Source: an uncultured Desulfurellaceae bacterium (lineage in GTDB: Bacteria; Campylobacterota_A; Desulfurellia; Desulfurellales; Hippeaceae). Taken from it: a stretch of DNA of 7,175 nt. Below the pieces are notes generated by a model. It was not told where the DNA came from. It searched no databases and saw only the letters and a list, made by a program, of their open reading frames with translations. Positions within the stretch are counted from its first letter, which is position 1. Every line of letters begins with the position of its first letter. This document shows, piece by piece, positions 1 through 6,088 of this stretch. The translations under genes and the position numbers were made by a program. The stretch is from contig CAJXLZ010000052.1 of the NCBI GenBank assembly GCA_913056505.1, positions 1 through 7,175 of the forward strand, in the 5' to 3' direction.

Positions 1-924
1 TACGATGCGACGGTTCAGACAAACACAATATTGAGATCGCCACACGATGCTGCTGTTTTGAGAATAAAAGAAACAGGCAAAGGCGTTGCGGCAAGTGTTG
101 ATGTTAATCCAAGATTTGTATATTTAGACCCATACAAGGGCTCTCAGCTGGCATTTTTGGAGGCTTTTAGAAATTTGGTAACTGTAGGCGCATATCCTGT
201 TGCATTAACGGATTGCCTAAATTTTGGAAATCCTGAGAACCCTCAGGTTATGTGGCAATTCAAGCAATCCACAGAAGGACTGTCGGAAGCCTGCAGGGCT
301 TTAGATGTGCCTGTGGTTAGCGGTAACGTAAGTTTTTATAATGAGACTGTTGATAGTGATATCTATCCGACACCTACAATAGGTATGGTAGGATTAATGG
401 ATGATCCGCATCAGGCGTTGTCCATAGACTTAAAAAGCGAGGGCAGCTCACTGTACATTATCGGAAAGATTAAAGAAGCAGAACTCGGTGGCTCTGCCTA
501 CTTAAAATGGATACATAATACAGTTAAAGGCAAAATACCGGCAGTTGATTTTCAAGCGCACAGAAAACTTTTAGAGTTTATTCAAAAAGTAAAAGCATCT
601 ATCTTGTCTGCACACGATATATCAGACGGTGGATTGGCAATAGCTGTAGCTGAGATGTGTATGACCTCTGATATAGGCGCTCGTATTGATATTAATTATA
701 GCACGCGGCCGGATTTTTATCTGTTTTCGGAAACACAGGGTGTTATAGTGATAGAGACAAAAGAAGATAAGAGAATAAGAGAGGCGGCAGAAAGTGTTGG
801 CATAGGTGTGGAAAAAATAGGAACAACCGGCGGAAATAGGATTAAAATAAATGATGTTATAGACATAAAAATAGATACATTGAAGAAGGAAAATAATAGG
901 TTCTTTGCGGAGATGTTTTATTAG
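1..924 (+). CDS. purL: Phosphoribosylformylglycinamidine synthase subunit PurL, C-terminal part (5' end outside window)
   Basis: This frame is open from the first base of the window, so the 307 visible residues are the C-terminal part of a longer protein; the small PurL of the PurLQS type is usually 600-750 residues. The enzyme makes FGAM from FGAR, ATP and glutamine-derived ammonia in cytosolic purine synthesis, together with PurQ and PurS. Visible family motifs in order: a YDATVQTNT start typical of the linker to the second AIRS-type half, LTDCLNFGNPENPQ, PVVSGNVSFYNE, the IYPTPTIGMVG segment, SAHDISDGGLAIAVAE, and LFSETQGVIV near the end. These mark the second AIRS N- and C-terminal domains. 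The frame ends at a TAG. miaA follows 71 nt later on the same strand with no clear terminator between, so co-transcription is possible. The identification is secure; the TTG at 31 is internal, not a start. Confidence 0.96.
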   Translation, partial: YDATVQTNTILRSPHDAAVLRIKETGKGVAASVDVNPRFVYLDPYKGSQLAFLEAFRNLVTVGAYPVALTDCLNFGNPENPQVMWQFKQSTEGLSEACRALDVPVVSGNVSFYNETVDSDIYPTPTIGMVGLMDDPHQALSIDLKSEGSSLYIIGKIKEAELGGSAYLKWIHNTVKGKIPAVDFQAHRKLLEFIQKVKASILSAHDISDGGLAIAVAEMCMTSDIGARIDINYSTRPDFYLFSETQGVIVIETKEDKRIREAAESVGIGVEKIGTTGGNRIKINDVIDIKIDTLKKENNRFFAEMFY

Positions 925-995
925 GGATTAAAGAGATAAGGTTTGATTTCGCTTAATTGTTGCCAAAGAAAAGCTGATTTGAAACTGAAAGTATT

Positions 996-1895
996 ATGAA
1001 AGATATAGTATTGCTGGGACCTACTGCTATAGGAAAAACTAAATTTGCTATAGAATTGGCGTTAAAGATAGATGCGGAGATTATATCTGCAGACTCTATA
1101 CAGGCTTATAAATACTTGAATATTGGATCTGCAAAACCCACAAAAGAGGAGCAATCGTTGGTGAAACACCATTTAATTGATATAAAGAATCCGAATGAGA
1201 ATTTTTCCGCAGGTGAATTTGTCGCGGCGGTCAATGACGCCGTAGAGCAGATACACGCTAAAGGCAAAAATGTTATTATAGTTGGTGGCAGTGGATTTTA
1301 TGTGGATTCACTGTTGTTTGGGCTTGATAATATAGAGCCGGTAGATGAGAAAATAAAGCGTTTTTTTGATGATATAGATAATGAATATGGTAATGATTAT
1401 TTATATAGATGGCTTGAGGTTATAGATGAAAAATGGGCTATGAAGATTAATAAAAATGATTCTCAGAGAATTAAACGGGGATTAAGCGTTTATCTCGACA
1501 CCGGAAAAACATTGAGTGAATATTTTGTGTCTGCTAAATGTTTAGATGATCGTTTTTTAGTATTCATTTTGTATGTGGAGAAAGATATTTTAAACAAGCG
1601 TATTGAGCGCAGGGTTAAAAAGATGATTCAATCCGGATTAATAGATGAGGTTAAAAAACTTATTAGTTTGGGATATGCACAAGCTGCGCCGCTAAAATCC
1701 ATTGGCTATAAGGAGACGCTTGAATTTTTATCCGGATCAATGACAAAACAGCAGCTCATAGAATTAATAACAAAAAACACAAAAGCATATGCCAAACGCC
1801 AGATGACATTTTTTAGAAGTAGATTTAAGGATGCACCGTGGATAAATATTCAAAATGAATCCTTAAAAGAATTTATAACCCGCCTTGAGCCATAG
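996..1895 (+). CDS. miaA: tRNA dimethylallyltransferase (A37 isopentenylation)
   Basis: MiaA transfers a dimethylallyl group from DMAPP to N6 of A37 in tRNAs that read codons beginning with U, stabilising codon-anticodon pairing; it is cytosolic. The 299-residue length is normal for the family (E. coli about 316). Visible motifs: P-loop GPTAIGKT at residues 8-15 (the usual Ser before Gly is Ile), SADSIQAYKYLNIGSAKP at 31-48 with the conserved D33-S-x-Q36, HHLIDI at 58-63, GGSGFY at 97-102, the RIKRGLSVYLDTGK substrate/tRNA region at 158-171, KSIGYKE at 234-240 and the AYAKRQMTFFR tRNA-binding stretch at 264-274. The ATG is favoured because the P-loop lies at the usual distance from it, but the upstream bases hold only a weak Shine-Dalgarno (ACTGAAAG). 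The last 23 bp overlap the 3' end of htpX on the other strand. Confidence 0.97.
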   Translation: MKDIVLLGPTAIGKTKFAIELALKIDAEIISADSIQAYKYLNIGSAKPTKEEQSLVKHHLIDIKNPNENFSAGEFVAAVNDAVEQIHAKGKNVIIVGGSGFYVDSLLFGLDNIEPVDEKIKRFFDDIDNEYGNDYLYRWLEVIDEKWAMKINKNDSQRIKRGLSVYLDTGKTLSEYFVSAKCLDDRFLVFILYVEKDILNKRIERRVKKMIQSGLIDEVKKLISLGYAQAAPLKSIGYKETLEFLSGSMTKQQLIELITKNTKAYAKRQMTFFRSRFKDAPWINIQNESLKEFITRLEP

Positions 1896-2721
1896 CTTTT
1901 AATCTTTTAATCCGTTCACTCGTAGGCGGATGCGTGGCAAATAAAGATAACAGATTTTTGCCCTTGAATGGGTTGACAATAAACATATTTTCCGTTGCAG
2001 GTGAGCCTTCGAACTTTATTCTTGATGAGTAGTTTTCCAATTTTTCTAATGCATTTGCCAAATAGAGTGGATTCTTAGAATATGTAGCGCCGGCTTTATC
2101 TGCATCGTATTCTCTCGAGCGTGATATAGCCATTTGTATGAGCATTGCCGCAATAGGTGCAACTATAGCCATAGCTATCAAAACAATTGGATTTGCATCC
2201 TCATCATCCCTTGAAAGCCCTCCAAATAGTGCCGCCCATTTTATCATACTGGATAAGAACATTATTGCGCTTGCGGCGGTTGCTGCTATTGTGGATATAA
2301 GTATATCTCTATGTTTTATGTGACCTAACTCATGCCCCAATACACCCATTAATTCCTCTCTTGTTAAAATATTTAGTGCACCGCGTGTAACAGCAACAGC
2401 TGCATGCGATGGATTTCTTCCTGTTGCGAATGCATTTGGTGCATCTTGAGGGATAATATAGATTTTAGGCATAGGTAAATTCGCCTGATTTGTTAAATAT
2501 TCAACAATCTCATATAGTTGAGGATACTCATCGCGCGTCACGGGTTTTGCACGGTACATCGACAGTGCAATCTTATCCGAGAAAAAATAGCTAAAAAAAT
2601 TCATCCCGAGAGCCATAATAAAAGCTATAATTACACCGCTTCTACCGCCTAACATACCACCTATAACAATAAATAGACCCGCAAGCAGCGTCATTAAAAG
2701 TGCTGTTTTTAGCGCATTCAT
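1873..2721 (-). CDS. htpX: HtpX-type M48 membrane zinc metalloprotease
   Basis: HtpX proteins are inner-membrane zinc endopeptidases that help clear misfolded membrane proteins, working alongside FtsH in E. coli. The 282-residue protein is full length. Two membrane segments lie at about 5-22 and 30-48, followed by a cytosolic catalytic domain with the NAFATGR signature (96-102), the zinc site HELGH at 130-134 and the likely third ligand E204 in SREYDAD. Two more hydrophobic segments lie at about 141-165 and 179-199, between the zinc motif and E204, as usual for HtpX. FATHPPTSERI (261-271) is the conserved C-terminal motif. The ATG is supported by a GGAGGT ribosome binding site 8 nt upstream. 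The gene converges on miaA with a 23-bp overlap and is divergent from folE2. The heat-shock-like promoter, described separately, fits a stress role. Confidence 0.96.
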   Translation of the reverse strand: MNALKTALLMTLLAGLFIVIGGMLGGRSGVIIAFIMALGMNFFSYFFSDKIALSMYRAKPVTRDEYPQLYEIVEYLTNQANLPMPKIYIIPQDAPNAFATGRNPSHAAVAVTRGALNILTREELMGVLGHELGHIKHRDILISTIAATAASAIMFLSSMIKWAALFGGLSRDDEDANPIVLIAMAIVAPIAAMLIQMAISRSREYDADKAGATYSKNPLYLANALEKLENYSSRIKFEGSPATENMFIVNPFKGKNLLSLFATHPPTSERIKRLKAMAQGGL

Positions 2722-2729
2722 AAATTTTT

Positions 2730-2735
2730 ACCTCC
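2730..2735 (-). promoter_or_regulatory. Ribosome binding site of htpX
   Basis: GGAGGT on the - strand, 8 nt before the htpX ATG. It is one of only two strong Shine-Dalgarno sequences in the window and fixes the start codon. Confidence 0.85.
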
Positions 2736-2768
2736 ATAATAATCAATAATCTAATAATCACGCACCAA

Positions 2769-2797
2769 ATTATATGTCATTAGCTATTTTTTTCAAG
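2769..2797 (-). promoter_or_regulatory. Probable htpX promoter (sigma70-like, also resembling a heat-shock promoter)
   Basis: Read on the - strand: TTGAAA at 2796-2791, a 16-nt spacer, then a perfect TATAAT at 2774-2769, giving a leader of roughly 40 nt before htpX. The same bases also read CTTGAAA (2797-2791), 12 nt, GACATAT (2778-2772), which differs from the proteobacterial sigma32 pattern CTTGAAA-N11-16-CCCATnT at two positions of the -10. E. coli htpX is heat-shock regulated, so either or both readings may apply. No start site is measured. Confidence 0.6.
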
Positions 2798-2827
2798 TTA
2801 AAGGTGGAATATTCTTGGCTTTTATTG

Positions 2828-2833
2828 TAAAAT
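2828..2833 (+). promoter_or_regulatory. Possible -10 element of a leaderless folE2 transcript
   Basis: TAAAAT ends 6 nt before the folE2 ATG, which would place the transcription start at or next to the start codon. There is no Shine-Dalgarno in the intervening bases, which agrees with leaderless initiation. No good -35 lies 16-18 nt upstream (the best, TGGAAT at 2805-2810, matches 3 of 6), so the call is tentative. Confidence 0.35.
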
Positions 2834-2839
2834 GGCAGT

Positions 2840-3625
2840 ATGAATGAGCTTGCGGATGTACAGTCAAGAGAAGACAAAAGAAATATGCCTATTGATAAGG
2901 TAGGGGTTAAAAATTTGAAATACCCAATAACACTGCTTGATAAATCAAGGCAGACGCAGCATACAATTGCGACAATCAATATGTATGTTCTGTTGCCGTC
3001 GCACTTTAAGGGCACACATATGAGCAGATTCGTAGAGATATTGAATGAGAATATATATGAGATAGATATTAAAAAAATAGGTCATATACTGAAAGAGATG
3101 AGAGATAGATTAAATGCAAACAGATCTTATATACAGCTGAGTTTTCCGTACTTCATAGAAAAAGAAGCACCTGTAACGAAAATTAAATCTTTGATGCACT
3201 ATAATTGCAAGGTGGATGCGTTAAGTAATGATAAAACAGAAAAGATAACATTGAGCGTCGCCGTTCCCGTAACAAGCCTATGCCCCTGCTCCAAAGAGAT
3301 AAGTAAAAATGGAGCGCACAACCAGCGCTGCATCGTGACTGTATCGGTGAGTTTTAATGAGATGATCTGGATAGAAGATATTGTGAATATTGTCGAGCAT
3401 TCTGCAAGCTGTGATATCTACTCTTTATTGAAACGTCCAGATGAAAAATATGTTACGGAATATGCCTATGATAATCCAATGTTTGTTGAGGATATTGCGC
3501 GAAATGTGTCGCTAAAATTAAAGAAGGATAACAGGGTGAAACATTTTAGCGTAGAGGTAGAAAGTCTTGAAAGCATACATAATCACAACGCCTATGCATT
3601 TATCGAATCTAAGAAAGAGAGTTAA
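2840..3625 (+). CDS. folE2: GTP cyclohydrolase IB (FolE2)
   Basis: FolE2 converts GTP to 7,8-dihydroneopterin triphosphate and formate, the entry to tetrahydrofolate and to queuosine precursors. It replaces the strictly zinc-dependent FolE in many bacteria and can work with other metals. The 261-residue protein matches the family end to end: DVQSREDKRNMPIDKVGVKN at 6-25, QTQHTIATINMYVLLP at 38-53, FKGTHMSRFVEIL at 56-68, the active-site region TSLCPCSKEIS at 145-155 (C148 and C150), GAHNQR at 158-163, the acidic PMFVEDIAR at 213-221 and the C-terminal ESIHNHNAYAFIE at 244-256. The ATG places these at the usual distance from the N terminus. No Shine-Dalgarno is visible. folE2 is divergent from htpX, and no other folate or queuosine gene is in view. 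Confidence 0.97.
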   Translation: MNELADVQSREDKRNMPIDKVGVKNLKYPITLLDKSRQTQHTIATINMYVLLPSHFKGTHMSRFVEILNENIYEIDIKKIGHILKEMRDRLNANRSYIQLSFPYFIEKEAPVTKIKSLMHYNCKVDALSNDKTEKITLSVAVPVTSLCPCSKEISKNGAHNQRCIVTVSVSFNEMIWIEDIVNIVEHSASCDIYSLLKRPDEKYVTEYAYDNPMFVEDIARNVSLKLKKDNRVKHFSVEVESLESIHNHNAYAFIESKKES

Positions 3626-3656
3626 GCCAAGCTACATAATCGTATACTGCATCTGA

Positions 3657-3677
3657 AGTTAAATCTAAAATTTAGCT
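3657..3677 (+). terminator. Weak hairpin downstream of folE2
   Basis: AGTTAAAT (3657-3664) pairs with ATTTAGCT (3670-3677) through 8 bp including one G-U, around a 5-nt loop, 32 nt after the folE2 stop. It has few G-C pairs and no T-run follows, so it is at best a weak or factor-dependent end site. Confidence 0.25.
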
Positions 3678-3873
3678 GTGTTGACTCGCATAATTATTGT
3701 GCAGCAATCCATTTTCTGATTAAAGTGAGCAATCTAATTTATAAATATGAATATTGGATTTTTTAATAAGATTGTAAAAATAAAGATTTAGAAGAAGAAA
3801 TATTGAAATCGGCGCATATACTTTACTTTCATTTTACTTTATATTGATATTATGCCTTCAAGAATAAATTTTT

Positions 3874-3879
3874 AGGAGG
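3874..3879 (+). promoter_or_regulatory. Strong ribosome binding site of the exported-protein gene
   Basis: A full AGGAGG lies 7 nt before the ATG at 3887. It fixes the start and suggests high translation, in contrast to the weak or absent Shine-Dalgarno of miaA, folE2 and the response regulator. Confidence 0.9.
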
Positions 3880-3886
3880 TATTGTT

Positions 3887-4330
3887 ATGAAACGTTTTAC
3901 TTATTTTTGGGCGGTTTTGGCTTTGATTACATTAACCGCAGGCAGCAGTTTTGCTCGTGGTCCTTATGATTATGGTGGTTTTGATAAAAATCAAAACAAT
4001 CGCATGGGGATGTTTTATGAACGCCAACGTCCTGCTCAAGTGGCATATAGGACCATTTTAAGAGCGTCAGATGGCATTTATGCAGGGGAGTCTTATGCTA
4101 ATTCTGTTAAAGATGGAAAATGGTTGATGAAAAAATCCAAAGAGCTTTATAAGAAAGCAAACAGACTTTATAATCAGAAAAGATATAGGCAGGCAGCTGA
4201 TTATGCTGTTTCATCTATGTGCTTGAGCAGGGCTGTTGTCCATGTGTATAGAGCCAACCATCTTGTTGCGCTTCCCAAGCCACCCAATCCTATTATGTCT
4301 CCCAAGCCACCCAAGTATCAAGCGCAGTAA
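3887..4330 (+). CDS. Small exported helical protein, function unknown
   Basis: I do not recognise this 147-residue protein. It begins with a clear Sec signal peptide: a basic MKR start, a hydrophobic core at about 5-20 and a probable signal peptidase I site after SFA (residue 23), so the mature protein of about 124 residues should be periplasmic or extracellular. A Gly/Tyr/Asn-rich stretch (24-48) precedes a helix-forming, strongly basic region (about 49-127) with YKKANRLYNQKRYRQAADYA at 88-107, which resembles one TPR-like or similar helical hairpin. The C terminus is a proline-rich tail of two nine-residue units beginning PKPP (130-138 and 139-147). The single mature-region cysteine is C112. 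The gene has a strong ribosome binding site and ends 2 bp from the convergent histidine kinase gene. Proximity suggests, but does not show, a link with that signalling pair. Confidence 0.8.
   Translation: MKRFTYFWAVLALITLTAGSSFARGPYDYGGFDKNQNNRMGMFYERQRPAQVAYRTILRASDGIYAGESYANSVKDGKWLMKKSKELYKKANRLYNQKRYRQAADYAVSSMCLSRAVVHVYRANHLVALPKPPNPIMSPKPPKYQAQ
4273..4314 (+). repeat. In-frame 27-nt duplication encoding the PKPP tail
   Basis: The 15-nt word TCCCAAGCCACCCAA occurs at 4273-4287 and again at 4300-4314. The period is 27 nt, exactly nine codons, so the copies encode two PKPP-headed units that make up the last 18 residues of the exported protein. The copies diverge after the shared word, so this is an old or selected duplication. 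Confidence 0.85.
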
Positions 4331-4332
4331 TT

Positions 4333-5424
4333 TTAATAATGGGGAAGATGTATGTTAACCGACACGTCTTCCCCAGTTTGAATCTGAATTTTTCCATTAA
4401 GCGTTTCTACTGCCCTTCTTGTTATATACAATCCCAAACCAAAGCTATTTTTGCTTTCAAATTTTTCAGTCAATTTATTGTAACTGATATTCCTATTTAT
4501 AATTTTTATATGTACTTCTTTATCTACGTTAGTTGTTTTGATTGCTACAGTGCTATTGTCGGGTGCATATTTAACGGCGTTTTCTATTGTGTTTTTTAAA
4601 ATAAGATAAATTAATTCCGGATTTGAGACTGTTTTTTCAACTTCCCAGTCAGAATTGATTTTTATATGTTTTTTATCTATTAATGGCGTGAGTTCCCTCA
4701 TTACGATTTCTGCGGTATTTTTTATGTTAACGCTTTTTTTATGCCACGGGAATGCTTGCTGTTTTTGAAAGGTTAAAAAACTATTTAGGAAATCTTTAGA
4801 CTTTATCAAGCTGTTCTGTATTTTCTCATCCTCTATATAGAAAAGTGCGGTTGAAATAGGTGTTAATACCTCGTGAGAAAACATTTCAGTAAACTCTTCC
4901 AAATTGGTATAAGTTCTCTCAACAGGCTTTAGCCATACGCCGCTTAAAAAATATATAAACAGGCCATATATAAGGCTGAAAAGTAATGAAAGCGGAAAAT
5001 ATATTTCTGCATTTTTTTTGATATTGCTATATAAATTTTTGAGTGAATAGGCTGTTACGATACGATACGGTATACTTGATGTATTCATTGTATTAGAGAT
5101 GAAGAAAAGATATTTGTTTTTTGAAAAAAATCCATTTTTTCTAATGTCAATATTCGTAGGTAAGTTTCCAAAAACTATGCGCCCTCTCATATCAAAAACA
5201 GCAGCAAAAATATTATCTATATTTATATTATCCAACTCTTCAAATATTAGTGCATTATCAATTTTATATGACGAGGCAATTAACTCTTTTTTTATATTGT
5301 TTATGCTGCTTGCGTAGTAATAATATATGTATATTGCACTTAAAATAGAGAGAAAAATAAAGCTAACAAGAACGTGGGATAGTGTGAAGTTTATTTTTAT
5401 TTTCTTGACTGCCTTTTTAATCAA
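4333..5424 (-). CDS. Membrane sensor histidine kinase (no HAMP, degenerate G1 box)
   Basis: This is the sensor of a two-component pair with the adjacent regulator. The 363-residue protein has a basic N terminus, a membrane segment at about 17-37, an extracytoplasmic sensor of about 100 residues (38-140) with no family I recognise, a second segment at about 142-164, and then the kinase core. The phosphoacceptor helix has FSHEVLTPI (182-190, H184); the ATPase domain has the N box LKNTIENAVKYAP (276-288, N282) and the G2 box FGLGLYI (328-334). H184 lies only about 20 residues after the membrane, leaving no room for a full HAMP domain. Where a G1 DxGxG is expected the sequence reads INRNIS (309-314), with no glycines. 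The start is a TTG overlapping the regulator's 3' end by 8 bp, and the next in-frame Met is residue 79, so TTG with translational coupling is the best start. The ligand is unknown. Confidence 0.93.
   Translation of the reverse strand: MIKKAVKKIKINFTLSHVLVSFIFLSILSAIYIYYYYASSINNIKKELIASSYKIDNALIFEELDNINIDNIFAAVFDMRGRIVFGNLPTNIDIRKNGFFSKNKYLFFISNTMNTSSIPYRIVTAYSLKNLYSNIKKNAEIYFPLSLLFSLIYGLFIYFLSGVWLKPVERTYTNLEEFTEMFSHEVLTPISTALFYIEDEKIQNSLIKSKDFLNSFLTFQKQQAFPWHKKSVNIKNTAEIVMRELTPLIDKKHIKINSDWEVEKTVSNPELIYLILKNTIENAVKYAPDNSTVAIKTTNVDKEVHIKIINRNISYNKLTEKFESKNSFGLGLYITRRAVETLNGKIQIQTGEDVSVNIHLPHY
4341..4374 (+). terminator. GC-rich hairpin between the convergent genes, inside the kinase 3' coding end
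   Basis: GGGGAAGATGT (4341-4351) pairs with ACGTCTTCCCC (4364-4374), 11 bp with one G-U, around a 12-nt loop. It begins 11 nt after the exported-protein stop, the right place to end that transcript, but no T-run follows on the + strand and none follows on the - strand either. Its arms are also the last codons of the kinase gene on the other strand, so the bases do two jobs. It may act as an RNA 3'-end stabiliser rather than an intrinsic terminator. Confidence 0.5.
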
Positions 5425-6052
5425 TTTTATATCCCAATCCTTTAATATTTTTTATGAGATTTTTGCCCAATTTCTTTCTTATACTGTAAATGTGTGATTT
5501 TAATGTTTCATAGCTACCTTCCTCATCCCATACATAGTCAATTAAGAAATTGTAGTTCACTATTTTACCTTTTCTCTTCGACATAGCCTCAAGCAGCAGA
5601 AATTCTTTTTGTGTAAGTTCAATATTTTCACCATTTTTAGAAACTTTTCTATTTTCTGGATCTATAAGGATGTTTTCATCTATTTTTATCCATTCTTTAG
5701 CATAATATCTGTTCAAAATCGCTTTTATCCTTGCTAACAGTTCTTCGGGAGAAAATGGTTTTGTTATGTAGTCATCTACCCCAAGCTCAAATACCTTTAA
5801 TTTATCTTTTAAGTCCGATTTAACTGTTATCATGATTATAGGTGTGGAAATATTTTTTCTTTTTATTGATTTTATTATGTCAACCCCGCTTGATTGTTTA
5901 AGCAACCAATCTATAATAAGTATATCGTAGCCTTCAAAAAATAACCCTTTAGCATCTTCAAACCAGTCTACATCATATTTTTGTTTGGATAGAAAAGTTT
6001 TTATTGCTTTGCCTAAATCTTTATCATCTTCAATTAACAAGATTTTTATCAT
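5417..6052 (-). CDS. OmpR/PhoB-family response regulator
   Basis: A 211-residue DNA-binding response regulator, first gene of the pair. The receiver domain (about 1-115) has the acidic pair D9-D10 after LLIE, the phosphoacceptor D48 in LIIDWLL, T76, Y95 in the switch position and K98 in ITKPF, so all catalytic residues are in place. The C-terminal winged helix (about 125-211) has the family's LTQKEFLLLEAM (146-157), the recognition region SYETLKSHIYSIRKKLG (180-196) and the closing IKGLGYKID (203-211). The short linker makes it slightly shorter than typical PhoB-type proteins (about 225-230). The ATG lacks a Shine-Dalgarno, but a -10-like element ends 6 nt upstream, so the message may be leaderless. 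It is divergent from the rRNA operon. Targets are not evident; its own promoter and the neighbouring exported-protein gene are candidates by position. Confidence 0.95.
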   Translation of the reverse strand: MIKILLIEDDKDLGKAIKTFLSKQKYDVDWFEDAKGLFFEGYDILIIDWLLKQSSGVDIIKSIKRKNISTPIIMITVKSDLKDKLKVFELGVDDYITKPFSPEELLARIKAILNRYYAKEWIKIDENILIDPENRKVSKNGENIELTQKEFLLLEAMSKRKGKIVNYNFLIDYVWDEEGSYETLKSHIYSIRKKLGKNLIKNIKGLGYKID

Positions 6053-6058
6053 GACATA

Positions 6059-6088
6059 TTTATATCAGAATTTTAATATTTATCACAA
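6059..6088 (-). promoter_or_regulatory. Probable leaderless promoter of the response regulator-kinase pair
   Basis: On the - strand, TTGTGA (6088-6083), an 18-nt spacer and TATAAA (6064-6059) preceded by TGA (6067-6065), forming an extended -10 (TGnTATAAA). The -10 ends 6 nt before the ATG at 6052, so the start site would fall on or beside the start codon. A short inverted repeat, TTTAT-CACA-ATAAA at 6079-6092, overlaps the -35 and could be an operator, though OmpR-family proteins more often bind direct repeats. Confidence 0.5.

Larger units (their letters stand above)
3626..3886. other. AT-rich spacer with weak hairpins and a possible decayed reading frame
   Basis: No convincing intact gene lies between folE2 and the exported-protein gene. 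Contents that can be seen: an 8-bp AT-rich hairpin at 3657-3677; a second short inverted repeat at 3688-3702; and a stretch at 3747-3847 that reads like two pieces of one small coding region joined across a one-base shift (14 codons from ATG 3747, then an acidic helix-like piece from 3782 to TGA 3845-3847). Tandem TTTACTTT words lie at 3822-3829 and 3833-3840, and the strongest -10-like word is TATTAT at 3848-3853. I could not pair it with a -35 at normal spacing (nearest TTTACT, 20 nt), so no promoter is called although one must serve the next gene. Confidence 0.5.

Noticed and set aside
925..995. Terminator or promoter between purL and miaA
   Set aside because: No stable hairpin with a T-run and no paired -35/-10 elements could be found; read-through is the simpler view.
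2138..2323. A 61-codon + strand frame inside htpX
   Set aside because: Shadow of the hydrophobic segments of htpX on the opposite strand.
2805..2819. Possible sigma54 promoter upstream of folE2 (GG, 10 nt, GC)
   Set aside because: Only the GG/GC core fits; the rest of the -24 and -12 elements mismatches and no activator site or regulatory reason is visible.
2770..3015. An 81-codon - strand frame antisense to the start of folE2
   Set aside because: folE2 is certain on the other strand, and the frame runs over the htpX promoter with no recognisable motif.
3681..3700. TTGACT followed by AT-rich bases in the spacer after folE2, as a promoter
   Set aside because: No -10-like hexamer lies at 16-18 nt spacing.
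4339..5317. Two + strand frames inside the histidine kinase gene
   Set aside because: Both are antisense to kinase motifs, have no ribosome binding site and show the composition of a shadow frame.
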